From Hymenoscyphus infarciens (Eukaryota > Ascomycota > Leotiomycetes > Helotiales > Helotiaceae): a stretch of 64,000 bases of DNA. Location of the stretch: contig LLCB01000007.1 of assembly GCA_001414345.1 (NCBI GenBank), positions 62,001 through 126,000 on the forward strand. The letters are read 5' to 3'. Made by a program: the position numbers and the translations under genes. The notes below the pieces were generated by a model. The model searched no databases, was not told where the DNA came from, and worked only from the letters and a program-made list of their open reading frames with translations. Of the stretch, positions 54,712-64,000 are shown one piece after another (positions within the stretch are counted from its first letter, which is position 1; the number at the start of each line of letters is the position of its first letter).

Positions 54712-57700
54712 ATTGGTGTTGACGAAAAGAAAATTTTGGAGTTTCGAAGATGGAGGAAAATTGGCGATCAAGAGTCACAATCGGAGGAGGCTGCGCATCC
54801 AGACTTTAAGTATGGAAATACGCATGGTGTTTACCTCAGCCCGAAAAAGGCACAGCTGTCAAATGCTTCATGGCAAGGCTGCAGGAATGTCGCGCCAAGA
54901 CTTTTCAGCTCCTACGAATTCCAGATGTGGTTTTCTTGTTGTTAGCGAGAGATGATTATTGGGTTGTGGTGCGAAATCAGCTTACGGGGACCTTGACACA
55001 GCCCCCATCAACTTTAAAGAATGTGATCATACTTTCTCCCAGTGTGGTGGTGGACAAAAGAAGTGGCAGCATAATTTAGGACCTTACAAAAATCGCAACG
55101 CGATAACTTAATAACCACTGATCGTAAAAATACAAAATAAATATAAATAAAGGGGCAAGATGTTAGTTTACCTTGTCGTTAAACGTTGAGAGTTTTTATT
55201 TCATATGCGTTGTTTTATGTACGTTAGTATAGCTTAAAGCATAAAGTAATGGTGCCACTTATTTTATTCATCGCGAGGCTTTCTACACAAGCTGAATTGC
55301 CGGGGTCAATTGAAAGGAGTGCTTGGCGAGTATGAAGGATTCGAGCGGGTGACCAGCGCACAGTGAGAGCATACGACTGCGGGCAGGATTTCATTCGGGA
55401 GCATAACTGTTTGTAAGTAGATACTCTCCAATAAGAAAAGTCTTAGTACGTTGGAATCTCAAGAACCTGTCACCCTTTAAAGAAAATTTAGCTTATAGAA
55501 AATTAAGTTTCGTCCTACGATGAATAATTCATGCAATAGTTTGAAGAAGGGCTTTCGTGAATCCTGAATGATACTGACCCACATTTCAACAGCGAACTCA
55601 TAAAATTTTGCCCTAAAAAGTCCACATATCGTTCGTTTGACAGTGCCGTCTAAAGACCTTCGTTAAAATAGAACTAATAATAGAGCTAACTTTACTTCCA
55701 TGATTTTTAAACTCGAAGAGCGTGCTAAGACATCGCGGTAAATCATGTGACAACCCTTCGACACCTGACTGTTGTGAGTTGAACTACAATTCAAAAGTAC
55801 TGTCGCGATATTTCTGTAAGCAAATCAGTTCATAAACTATAACCGACTCTAGTCTGGGTCAGTTAATTGAAAAATAACACTTCCGTCATGTGGCCAACAA
55901 GGTAAGCGAGACCGGTCAACAGGTGGCCTTGAAAGTGAAATTCAATAAAAAAAATAAAGAGATCCAGATTTCAAAGTAAGAAGAGGGGAAAGCAAAGAAA
56001 GAAGAATACAAAGGGCCTCTTATATACCTGCTCTACCCCTGCCGACTAGCATCCTATTCATACCTTCATGAAACTTTTACAACTGGAATTAGATACAGTA
56101 GAGATAAGGAACCCCCACAGGAACTGATGTGACCTCTGCTCTGCCTGGAGTGTATCAAAATCTCGTAAATTTGAAAGTAATTCTCAAAAAGCGCCCAAGA
56201 ATAAACCCCAAAATTTACACAAGGACTGCTCGTTCCCCTCCATCAATGAAAAAGGATTCTGGTCAAATTTCTTCTGAAGCACCTAGACTATGTACTCTGT
56301 ACAAGTACAGCATGGTGTATCATTGTACGTACAGGAATTGACCGCATCGCAATTTCCCGTTTCGGGAGCCAATCGATCTCCAGCGCTCGCAAACTAGTTG
56401 TAACTTTGCGGCCAAGCATTACTTTCATTTTCGTTGCCTAACTTTTGACTTCCTTTCCTCTTTTCTTGACCAAGATAGGTAAGAGTCTCGAACATCTTTC
56501 TGCGCCCACCCGGAATTAGGAAATACTGAAAGTGATAGAACTGACTATACTAAGATGTTGAGAACAACGAGAAGTAAAGACTTCGAACGGTTTTGTAAGA
56601 TCTCCAGTTGTTCAAGCCCTACTAGAAGAACTCCCCTTTACTCAGATACACGCAGAACGATGGCTAAGAACCTTACTGTAAATGGTAATTTCCTTCAGGT
56701 CAAGTGCTCTGCACTTCTTTGCCTATTTTGTAACTTCAATGTACCCTAGGGTTGATTACGCCTCGAGTGCTCGCTCATACTGGTAGGAGTGGTCCAAGTG
56801 GACTATTTGAGTCACATTCAGGTTTGCCATAAGTCACGGATTATTTTCCATTGATTTGGACTGCGAAAAGATTGGCAGAATAAGGAAGCTGCACTGTGAA
56901 AGACCTTGATACTTACTTCGGACCCAGAAATTGAAAACATGCTCGATGAACAGCCCCAAGACGAATTCAAATTGTGAGCAGTCATTTTTGGAGGGGAAAG
57001 GACATAACGCCTCGGGAAAACCGTTTACCGTCAACTTCTTGTATAGTACGTGTATTATGAGGGCTGATCGCATAATCACAGTGTGGTAGCGATTCCATAG
57101 CCAGTGAATTAAAAAGTATCGAGGTGCCTTCGTAGACAATCTCGTAAATCCTCAAGTCCTACACTTGACTGGCGGTTTTATTCAAAGGGGGCTAAGCAAA
57201 ATTCCTACCCCCTAAGCAGAAATATCGGAACCCCGAAACATTGAAAGTTCATCCTTGTTGACAGTGGCTCATATTTGTTTCTTGATTCAGAGGGGGAAAT
57301 TTGACTTGATCGTAAATATCAGAACCTTGCGGGCATTGGATTTTGAGAGATATTATGTCCATCATCCCGTAGTGTAATTGTCCTGGAATTTCAATGAGAA
57401 TAGAGGGAGGGATGTAAACAGAGTAAAGCCCGGAATTCTTGCACCGTGATAAGACTGATGATGGCACAGCTCGTTGAAGATCTTCATTTCCAACGAAAAC
57501 TCATTCGTAATTTTTCCAAATCCTTCTTGAGTTCTATTGTGGGCTCGCATCAAAGGCAAAATAGAGGGAGAAGAAATTGTATAAAGGTTTGGAGAACACC
57601 CACCTTCAAATAACTCTTTCCATCATCCACACATACTCGCATACTCTTCACTTTTCACCACTACCACACTGAAACAAGACATTATTCGGTTTCATAACCA

Positions 57701-57756
57701 ATTTTCCAGACATCCATCTCCTAAACTTCAACTCTTCATCACCACAAACCGCAAAA
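54712..57756. other. Gene-free region with one MITE
   Basis: Between the four-TM gene and the small pseudogene. It contains a MITE at 55045-55278. Frames at 54713-55079 overlap the promoter region and are unrecognised. The rest (55300-57750) is AT-rich; open frames of 60-100 codons at 56129, 56555, 56834 and 57249 show no recognisable protein. Confidence 0.5.
55045..55278. mobile_element. MITE copy
   Basis: The left end TGGTGGTGGACAAAAGAAGT then GGCAGCATAATTTAGGA is close to the copy at 194-323. The right end GTGCCACTTATTTTATTCAT then CGCGAGG is its mirror. About 234 bp, no ORF. A target duplication is not certain. Confidence 0.65.
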
Positions 57757-58107
57757 ATGCAAATTTCTTTCATCACCACTGCAGTCATCGCCTGATTGAC
57801 TACTGTTATCTCAGCAGATAACCGCTTCAAAGGTTTTGCCTACTGTGGTTCTTCACTGCTCGCAGTTAGTTAGTTGCCGTTCCCTCGCATGGATCCTGAT
57901 ACTAACATTTGTCAAAACTAGGTGACTACACTTGGACAATCAAGCAAGCTCTCCACGATGCTAATATCCCAATTGACGATTTGCACGTCAAGAACACATT
58001 CTTTTCATGCGAACGAACAAGATGGATGGGTCTCTAACAAGGGTTTCTGCGATAAAGGATGTCATCAAGTTAGGACCAGTTCCCATAAAAATGACTACTA
58101 CAACTAA
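57757..58107 (+). pseudogene. Pseudogene of a small secreted cysteine-containing protein
   Basis: An ATG at 57757 opens a hydrophobic signal-like stretch interrupted by TGA at codon 13 (57793-57795). It then continues in frame through an A-x-x-V-I-S-A cleavage-like site and a segment with F-A-Y-C-G-S-S. A likely intron (GTTAGTTG donor, ACTAAC branch, AAACTAG acceptor) ends at 57921. The next exon has T-W-T-I-K-Q-A-L-H-D and F-F-S-C, then stops in frame at about 58038. A second frame carries on with W-V-S-N-K-G-F-C-D-K-G-C to a stop at 58105. So the gene has a nonsense codon and a frameshift. Small secreted Cys-bearing proteins of this size are common candidate effectors of plant-associated fungi, but that is inference. 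Confidence 0.6.
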
Positions 58108-58860
58108 GTTTCTTCGCCTTTAAGCTTCTTGATCTAATGGAGTAGCATTCAAACATGGGGGAGCATGTGGAGAAGATGTTTTTGCTTCTTTTCAATTCCT
58201 GGCTGTCATTTAACATGTTTGGCGCCCAAGGGTAGCCCTTTTTGTGCTGTTTGTATGCTGGGTTGCTTTTTTTAGAGTGTTGGGAAGAAAACTGGTCTGT
58301 CATTACCTACTGTATACATACAAGAATGGACACATTTACAAGAAATTGAGTTTCCACATGAATTTTGATACGATTTGACGAAAGGGAATTTCATTGAGGT
58401 GAGATGACATGGACTTACCGACGCATTGGCGGAAGTTTTGTGCCATGATAGGTACTTGGACGGGAGATTGTGGATGGCATGTAAGTGGAGTAGAATCTGA
58501 GGTCTACACGACACTCTGGCCGGTGTCGAGGTGAGAGGGAAGGAACAACCTCAAATCCTGTATCCCAACGTGGGCGAGGTCAACTCAAGTTAGGGAATCA
58601 ACGACCTCGAGAGCTTGCGGGAGTTGAGACAGACCGGATGAGATAGAGCCCCGCTTCTCAACCCTCTCTTCATCACTCCTTATAACATAGGAATTAATTT
58701 GTCTACCAGGCTTTTTAGTTGGTATGGTTGCGACGTAACCTGGAGGCCAGCGGAAACAACCCCCCTAACTGTGAAACTCCGAGAATGCAACAGTGATAAT
58801 CTGCGTCGCGAAACCACTTTCAGAAGAGAAGTTGCATTTTCTAAATTCTAATCTGACAGC
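58108..58860. other. Intergenic region downstream of COG6
   Basis: It lies between the small pseudogene and the 3' end of COG6. Two minus-strand frames (58070-58514) of about 80 codons are unrecognised. Nothing else is seen. Confidence 0.5.
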
Positions 58861-61002
58861 TCAAGAGAGTAGAACTCTAATTTCACCACCAGTCCTAGGG
58901 AAGAAAGAACGGAGAGGCTCAGCTTCTTCATTTTCATCTTCTAAAATTTCATCCGCAGCAATCAACTTGTCCTCCACCTTATCAAAGTCATCACAGAACT
59001 TCTCAGCAGCACTCTCGGTAATCTCCCGCGCGAGTTTGGAACTCTGGAGGTGTTTCAAATTCTCCATGGCATCCATCAACGCCGAAGGAAGGAAATCGTC
59101 CAAGGCTTGACTTGCTTGGGTCAGAGCGTCGGCCTGGAATGGCCCAAGGTTGCGGATGGATTTGAGCTCCTCAGGCGCATCTGATAGTGGTGCTAGAACT
59201 TGCAACAGAGGCTCCAAGGCCGAATTCTTTCGGAAGAACGAATATTGATGGTCGATGAGACTGGTTGCATTTTCCTCAATCATGCTCGAAATCTCTCTGA
59301 CTCTTTGGCTGGTAAAGTCATATGGTGCCAGAGTGCTCTGGGCAGCTAATAGACAATTGATTGCGTATATCTTACTCTCTGGTACCTCCAAATCCCCAGA
59401 GATCTTCTTACTCGATCTGATGAAAGGATCAAATGCTTCAGCCAATACAGGGATAAAATCTGCCTCCCTGCTGTCGATCGAGGTGAAAGATGTCTCGTAC
59501 GTTTTCATAATAAATGTGAGTTGCTTCAACCCGTCTTGTAAGAATTCGGGTGGGCTAAGATCTGCGGGAGGAACTTGATTATCTGTCTGGATACCGGCCA
59601 CATGATCTCTCACCAGGACCCGGAATTGGTGTAATGCAGACTCTTCGAGAGTCGTTAGAGTTCCAAGCAGTATCGAGTTTTCTCCGAGAAGCTTTGAAAA
59701 TGTAGCTCGATAGAAATTGAGGAGATTCGCAATCTTATAGGCCATAATAGTCTCTTCGTGACTTTGAATTACTTGTCCAAATCGTTGTCGAAGCACTCTT
59801 GCAACACCGGCAACATCTCGATCGACGAGTTCATTCAGCGCTTTGAGACCGTCAAATTCGCTATCTTCGCCCTCATTCTCCGAAATCCTGTTCCAAGGCT
59901 CGTTTTCCCTCCCTGCTTGGATGCCTTTTGCAATTTCGTTACCGTCGGAAATAAAGAGAACCTCAAGTGCTTCCCTTTCACTAACTGTGGCCGAATGAGT
60001 CCATGCAAGCATATCTCCGACGTATCGTAACGGATCATGAGCCCCCAATTCGATAGGTTTCACAGAAGTGTCCTCCTCTCCATTCACAGTCCTTCCGGTA
60101 AGAGCAGTGTAGAAGGCATCCGATAGTACGTTCTCCCGAGCTTCGGCAAATGAATCTAGACAGCTTTGGAAAAGGGAGGGTCTCTCGGCCAACACCCTGA
60201 GAGCTCGACGAATGGAGGAGCTGATTTGTGGGTTCTCCAGATTGAGAGTCTTGAACTCGCGCTGAATCCATCTATACAATTTCTGGAACCCGCTATTGAC
60301 GTTTTTGGACGTCTGCTCCATGATTTCGAGACCTAGTCGTTGGTTTTCTGTTCCAAGTAGAATCTCACAATCACTCTGGATTTTCTTGGCCCGGGCTAGG
60401 ATTGAAAAGAAGTTGTCGTCCACGGGTTCGGCAGTGGATGTCAAGGTTGCGATATCATCATCCGACATGACAAAATGGGCGTTGAAAGCGCTTAAAAGCT
60501 GTTGTTTTCTTTCCACTTGAGTCTTTTGGTTCATGAGCTCGGATGCTTCTTCGAGCACGGGTGCGGTTTCCTGATGAGCAGATGAGATGTGCCGCTTCAT
60601 CTCTTCGCAGCCTTGATTGAGACTTGCAATAGTGAGTCCGATGCGTTTGAGTTGCTACCACATATAAGCCAATGTCTTAAATTTCCGAGACTGTAGCTTT
60701 CAACGCACCTCCGCAACGTGGCCAAATTCTCGTATAATATCGCCATTGCTCTGGATAACATCTTTCTGAACATCTGACCTCAATTGACGACGTGTTTCCG
60801 CATTATTGTCCACACCACGTTTGTCAAGGAGATCCAAAGCATCCCGTATATCAGAATCGGCGTAAGATGCTGAGAGGACACTCGTGACTTTGGCCGAGAG
60901 AGGATTGCTTCTCAAGGCTTGTGGGCTTGCTGGCGATGTTAGTGATTCATTACTTTCACTCAGTCCAGAAAGTCTCCGTGAACGAAAATGATCCATCGTC
61001 AT
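58861..61002 (-). CDS. COG6: Conserved oligomeric Golgi complex subunit 6
   Basis: Two exons (61002-60709, 60654-58861) encode 695 residues, the usual fungal length. The N-terminal 100 residues hold [28 protein letters not shown], a hallmark of Cog6, followed by coiled-coil sequence ([13 protein letters not shown], then helices to residue 190). [23 protein letters not shown] and [14 protein letters not shown] are strongly conserved blocks. Cog6 is in lobe B of the COG tether, which supports retrograde vesicle traffic in the Golgi. It is divergent from ATG9 with 500 bp between starts. Confidence 0.95.
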
Positions 61003-61502
61003 TATTGAAATGTTGAGAGTTGTTTTGCCAAAGAGAAAGAAGCGCCAGCCAAAGTTGTTCTAAAGCCTCAGGCAACAAATAAAAACTGGAACGAGGCTAC
61101 AACCGACTGGGCTTGATTAAGGCTACCTTGTGCAAGGCTGAGAAGACCAGGTTCCATCTTCAAGGTGAGCGCTCCGCCTCAGCCTTGCTAGCGGCTAGGA
61201 GAGTCACTCGCCTATCGCGCGTGCTGCTTCCATTTCCACCTTCAAACTTGGGAATGAATGTGCAAGGTATCAGCAGTACAGATGACCGACTTGACACTGG
61301 CATGGCATGAAAAGACATGACCGTGATTCACTACGGTAATGCTTGCAGAGTACAACTGAAACTCCCTGAATGTTCTTCCTCTGGCAAACAAACACTCATC
61401 CTGGGAATAGCCTCCTCCTCCTCTCCCACAACAACGCCAAAGAGCGCCAACCTTGCACAACTCCCACGCGAGTTGTAGTTACTCATATCCACTGTCAGAA
61501 AA
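61003..61502. promoter_or_regulatory. Divergent promoter between COG6 and ATG9
   Basis: 500 bp separate the two start codons. The ATG9 side is CT/CA-rich (61370-61440). No specific operator was identified. Shared control is inference. Confidence 0.45.
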
Positions 61503-64000
61503 ATGATGAAATCGAACCTATTATCGCGGCTCCTACCCTCGAACCCAACCGGCCGATCCATATACGATGAACTTCGAGCCCATGATGATGTAGAGGACCA
61601 AGCGGGCCTGGCACTAGATGAAGAGAATCTGAGATTCCGTGATGATGAATTAGGGGGCGATCATGAAGTCTTTAACGGCGAAGACAGCCGTATTACGACA
61701 GAGAGTACAGCATTCCTTGGTGGCGAGAGAAACCGATCACAGCGAAGGGCAGGAGATAATAAGGACCAAGGGTTAGATGCTTCGAACTGGCTACCACAGT
61801 CACCAAGACTACTCGATGAAGATGGAGACGACGATGTGCCAGAATCTCTGTTGATTGAGGGCAATGACATGCCCGGCCCCAGTGCCCCAGTTCGCCCAAG
61901 AGCTCGATCCACCAAGAATCAGCAGCGACGTGCGATACCAGGACCAGCGAGCCGAGAAAACCGAGCACATTGGGAAGCAGCCCAGGCCCAGCAACAACTA
62001 CATCAAGAAAGGAATTTAAATGGGGGGCGTGGACCAGAACAGCCCCAAGCAAGACTGTTCACAGGAAGTGACAGAGACAAGGCAATGTGGAGGTGGAGCA
62101 ACGTCACAGATATCGATGGGTTCATGCATGAGGTCTATGACTACTTTATTGGTTGTGGGTTCAAGTGTATAGTAGTCAAACAAGGTCTCTACATTGTGTA
62201 AGTCGGTTCTTGGTTCTTAGTTCTTGGTTCTTAGTTCTTGGAGTCTTGGAATCTAACTGACATTCTAACCCAGGCAGCAAGTGTTTCTGGCTGTTTTAGT
62301 CATCTTCCTCTCACAATGTATAGACTACACAAAGTTTCGTGATAAGAAGAAACTGTCGGAGGTCATTATAAAAAATTGGAGGATAGAAATGTCGACAACA
62401 GCAAGCTTCTTTATCTGGGGATTTTCATTTGTACTCTTTTTCCAGCTCTACACTCTTTTTGCCTCAACAATTCCCAGAATGAGACGCACACGAGACTTTT
62501 ATACTCACCTCCTTGATATCGCCGAAAGCCAAATGCAGACTGTCACATGGCAAGATGTCGTTGCTCGAATCATGGCTATGCGAGACGCAAATCCAACTCT
62601 AGCGGGGAAGATATCCTCGAGGAATCGCAAATATATGGGAAGAGAATCGAAACAAAGGCTCGATGCCCATGATATTGCCAATCGACTGATGAGAAGAGAG
62701 AATTATCTGATCGCTATGTTTAACAAGGAAATCCTAGATTTCAACATAGCAGGGCAACAAATATTCTCACGGCATTTGATGTGGAATGTGGATTTTTGTA
62801 TCATGGACTACATCTTCAACGAGCAAGGGCAGGTCTCCCAGTTAGTCCTGAAGGATAACAAACGAAGAGAACTTAGCGACGGGCTGAGAAGACGTTTCAA
62901 GATACTTGGATTTATCAACGCGGTGCTTGCTCCTGGATTTGTATTATACTACACGATTCTATTTTTCTTGCGGTATTTTATTGTAAGCCCCCTACCTCAT
63001 TTTTTGGGGTATCGCCACTAACAACTGTAAAGGAATTTCAACAAAAGCCCTCTTCCGTCGGGTTACGGTCATATACCCCTTTGGCAGAGTGGAAGTTCCG
63101 AGAGTTCAATGAGCTCGAGCACATCTTCGAAGAGCGCCTCAAAATGTCTCGTCCAATTGCAACTCATTATCTTGATCAATTCCCGAAAGTTAAGACGGTA
63201 CATGTGGCAACATTCGTGACTTTCATTTCTGGGGCAATTCTTGCAGTTCTTGGTGTTGCAACATTGTGGCATTCTGAATTGTTCTTGGAGTTTGAGATTC
63301 TACCAAACATTAACGGCGCCATCACCATCGCAATAGTTGGAGCTTTGTGGAAGATAGCGAGCGGCACAGTACCAGAGCCAGATAGCGTCTTCGACCCTGG
63401 CTACGTGATGGAGAATGTTATCAATTGGACACACTACAAACCACCTCACTGGGAGGGTCGACTTGATAGCGAGGATGTTCAACGAGAGTTTGCCACCCTT
63501 TTCAAAACCAAGGTGATGCTATTTCTAACCGAAATGTTATGCATCATAACCACACCATATATTATCTTCTTCAATTTACCAAAATGCAGCGACCAGATAA
63601 TCGATTTCTTCCGGGAGTTTACTATCCACGTTGACGGGGTAGGCTATGTTTGTTCGTTCGCGGTATTTGACTTCAAAAGAGGAGATGGGAGAAAGACAAA
63701 TCAAGGCAAGGCAGGAACGGATCCACGGGAAGATTACTACTCCACGAAGCATGGCAAGATGACAGCATCATACTATGGCTTCATCGACAATTACATCAAT
63801 AACCCCAAGAGCGGACTCCCAGGACATGTTCCTCCAGGGATGCGCCCACAGTTCAATCTTCCTCCATCTTTCCCTGGGATGATGTCGCCGACTTTTGCCC
63901 CAGGAATGCAAGCTTCCGGCATGGGTAGTGGTGAGAGACGACCAGGAAGAGGTCCAGCCGCTTTAGCGCAAGCAGCACGAACGCCTAGATTTGCACCTGC
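61503..64000 (+). CDS. ATG9: Autophagy-related protein 9 (3' end outside the window)
   Basis: Exons 61503-62197, 62274-62982 and 63033 to the window end give at least 790 residues, open at the right edge. The N-terminus M-M-K-S-N-L-L-S-R-L-L-P-S is typical, followed by a disordered acidic region to about residue 185. The core starts M-W-R-W-S-N-V-T-D-I-D-G-F and has the conserved Q-C-I-D-Y-T-K-F, W-Q-D-V-V, L-T/A-H-D-I-A-N-R-L-M-R-R-E-N-Y, Y-T-P-L-A-E-W-K-F-R-E-F-N-E-L-E-H, Y-L-D-Q-F-P-K and T-H-Y-K-P-P-H-W blocks, with several membrane helices. Atg9 is the lipid scramblase of autophagosome-forming vesicles. The C-terminal Pro/Gly-rich tail begins near 63820. Intron 1 contains a TTCTTGG/TTCTTAG tandem tract (about 62206-62241). 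Confidence 0.96.

Noticed and set aside
1..64000. Bacterial-type features (operons, CRISPR, Shine-Dalgarno sites, prophage)
   Set aside because: Genes have spliceosomal introns and fungal families, so these categories do not apply. No direct-repeat array with CRISPR-like spacing was seen.

Overview
The window is nuclear DNA of a filamentous ascomycete (Pezizomycotina). Genes carry short (about 50-80 bp) GT-AG introns, often with a recognisable CTAAC/CTAAT branch site, and are spaced by long intergenic stretches. The encoded proteins are fungal: inositol phosphorylceramide synthase (Aur1), Atg9, Cog6, Rlp24, Pam18, a Stb3-type Sin3-binding protein, a Stc1-domain protein and a CaM kinase. The secreted and lineage-restricted families look like Leotiomycetes (Helotiales), but that placement is an inference.

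Layout. 1-3.5 kb: repeat-rich, with a 527-bp hAT-like MITE and two copies of a second MITE family. 3.6-4.9 kb: Stc1-domain gene (-). 5.6-7.8 kb: a decayed hydrolase-like gene (-) split by a MITE. 9-10.1 kb: Stb3-like gene (+). 11.1-11.9 kb: a small three-exon gene or pseudogene (+). 12.0-15.4 kb: Gfd2/YDR514C-type DEDDh exonuclease (+). 17.7-20.3 kb: a compact housekeeping cluster of Pam18 (-), Rlp24 (+) and a SnoaL-like protein (-). 22.2-23.4 kb: secreted Ala/Gly-rich protein (+). 24.5-25.2 kb: ankyrin protein (+). 25.2-32.0 kb: gene-poor, with scattered coding-like exons. 32.0-34.5 kb: Ser/Thr-rich wall protein with a CBM19-like module (+). 35-36 kb: frameshifted membrane-protein remnant (-). 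37.7-39.0 kb: single-pass membrane protein (-). 41.3-42.7 kb: CaM kinase (+). 42.7-45.5 kb: microsatellite-rich convergent intergenic region. 45.5-47.0 kb: AUR1 (-). 50.8-53.3 kb: two low-complexity orphan genes (-), one frameshifted. 54.1-54.7 kb: four-TM protein (-). 57.8-58.1 kb: pseudogene of a small secreted protein (+). 58.9-64 kb: divergent COG6 (-) and ATG9 (+), the latter running off the window.

The main discoveries come from the repeats. A family of short (130-280 bp) inverted-repeat elements has at least nine copies here. One copy is flanked by a perfect 9-bp target duplication, the hallmark of Mutator-like elements. A separate element has perfect 18-bp terminal repeats and a near-perfect 8-bp duplication (hAT type). 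Several genes are broken by frameshifts or stops, so the region mixes stable housekeeping genes with decaying accessory genes.

All gene models were built by hand from reading frames and splice consensus. No database search was possible, so family names rest on recognised motifs.
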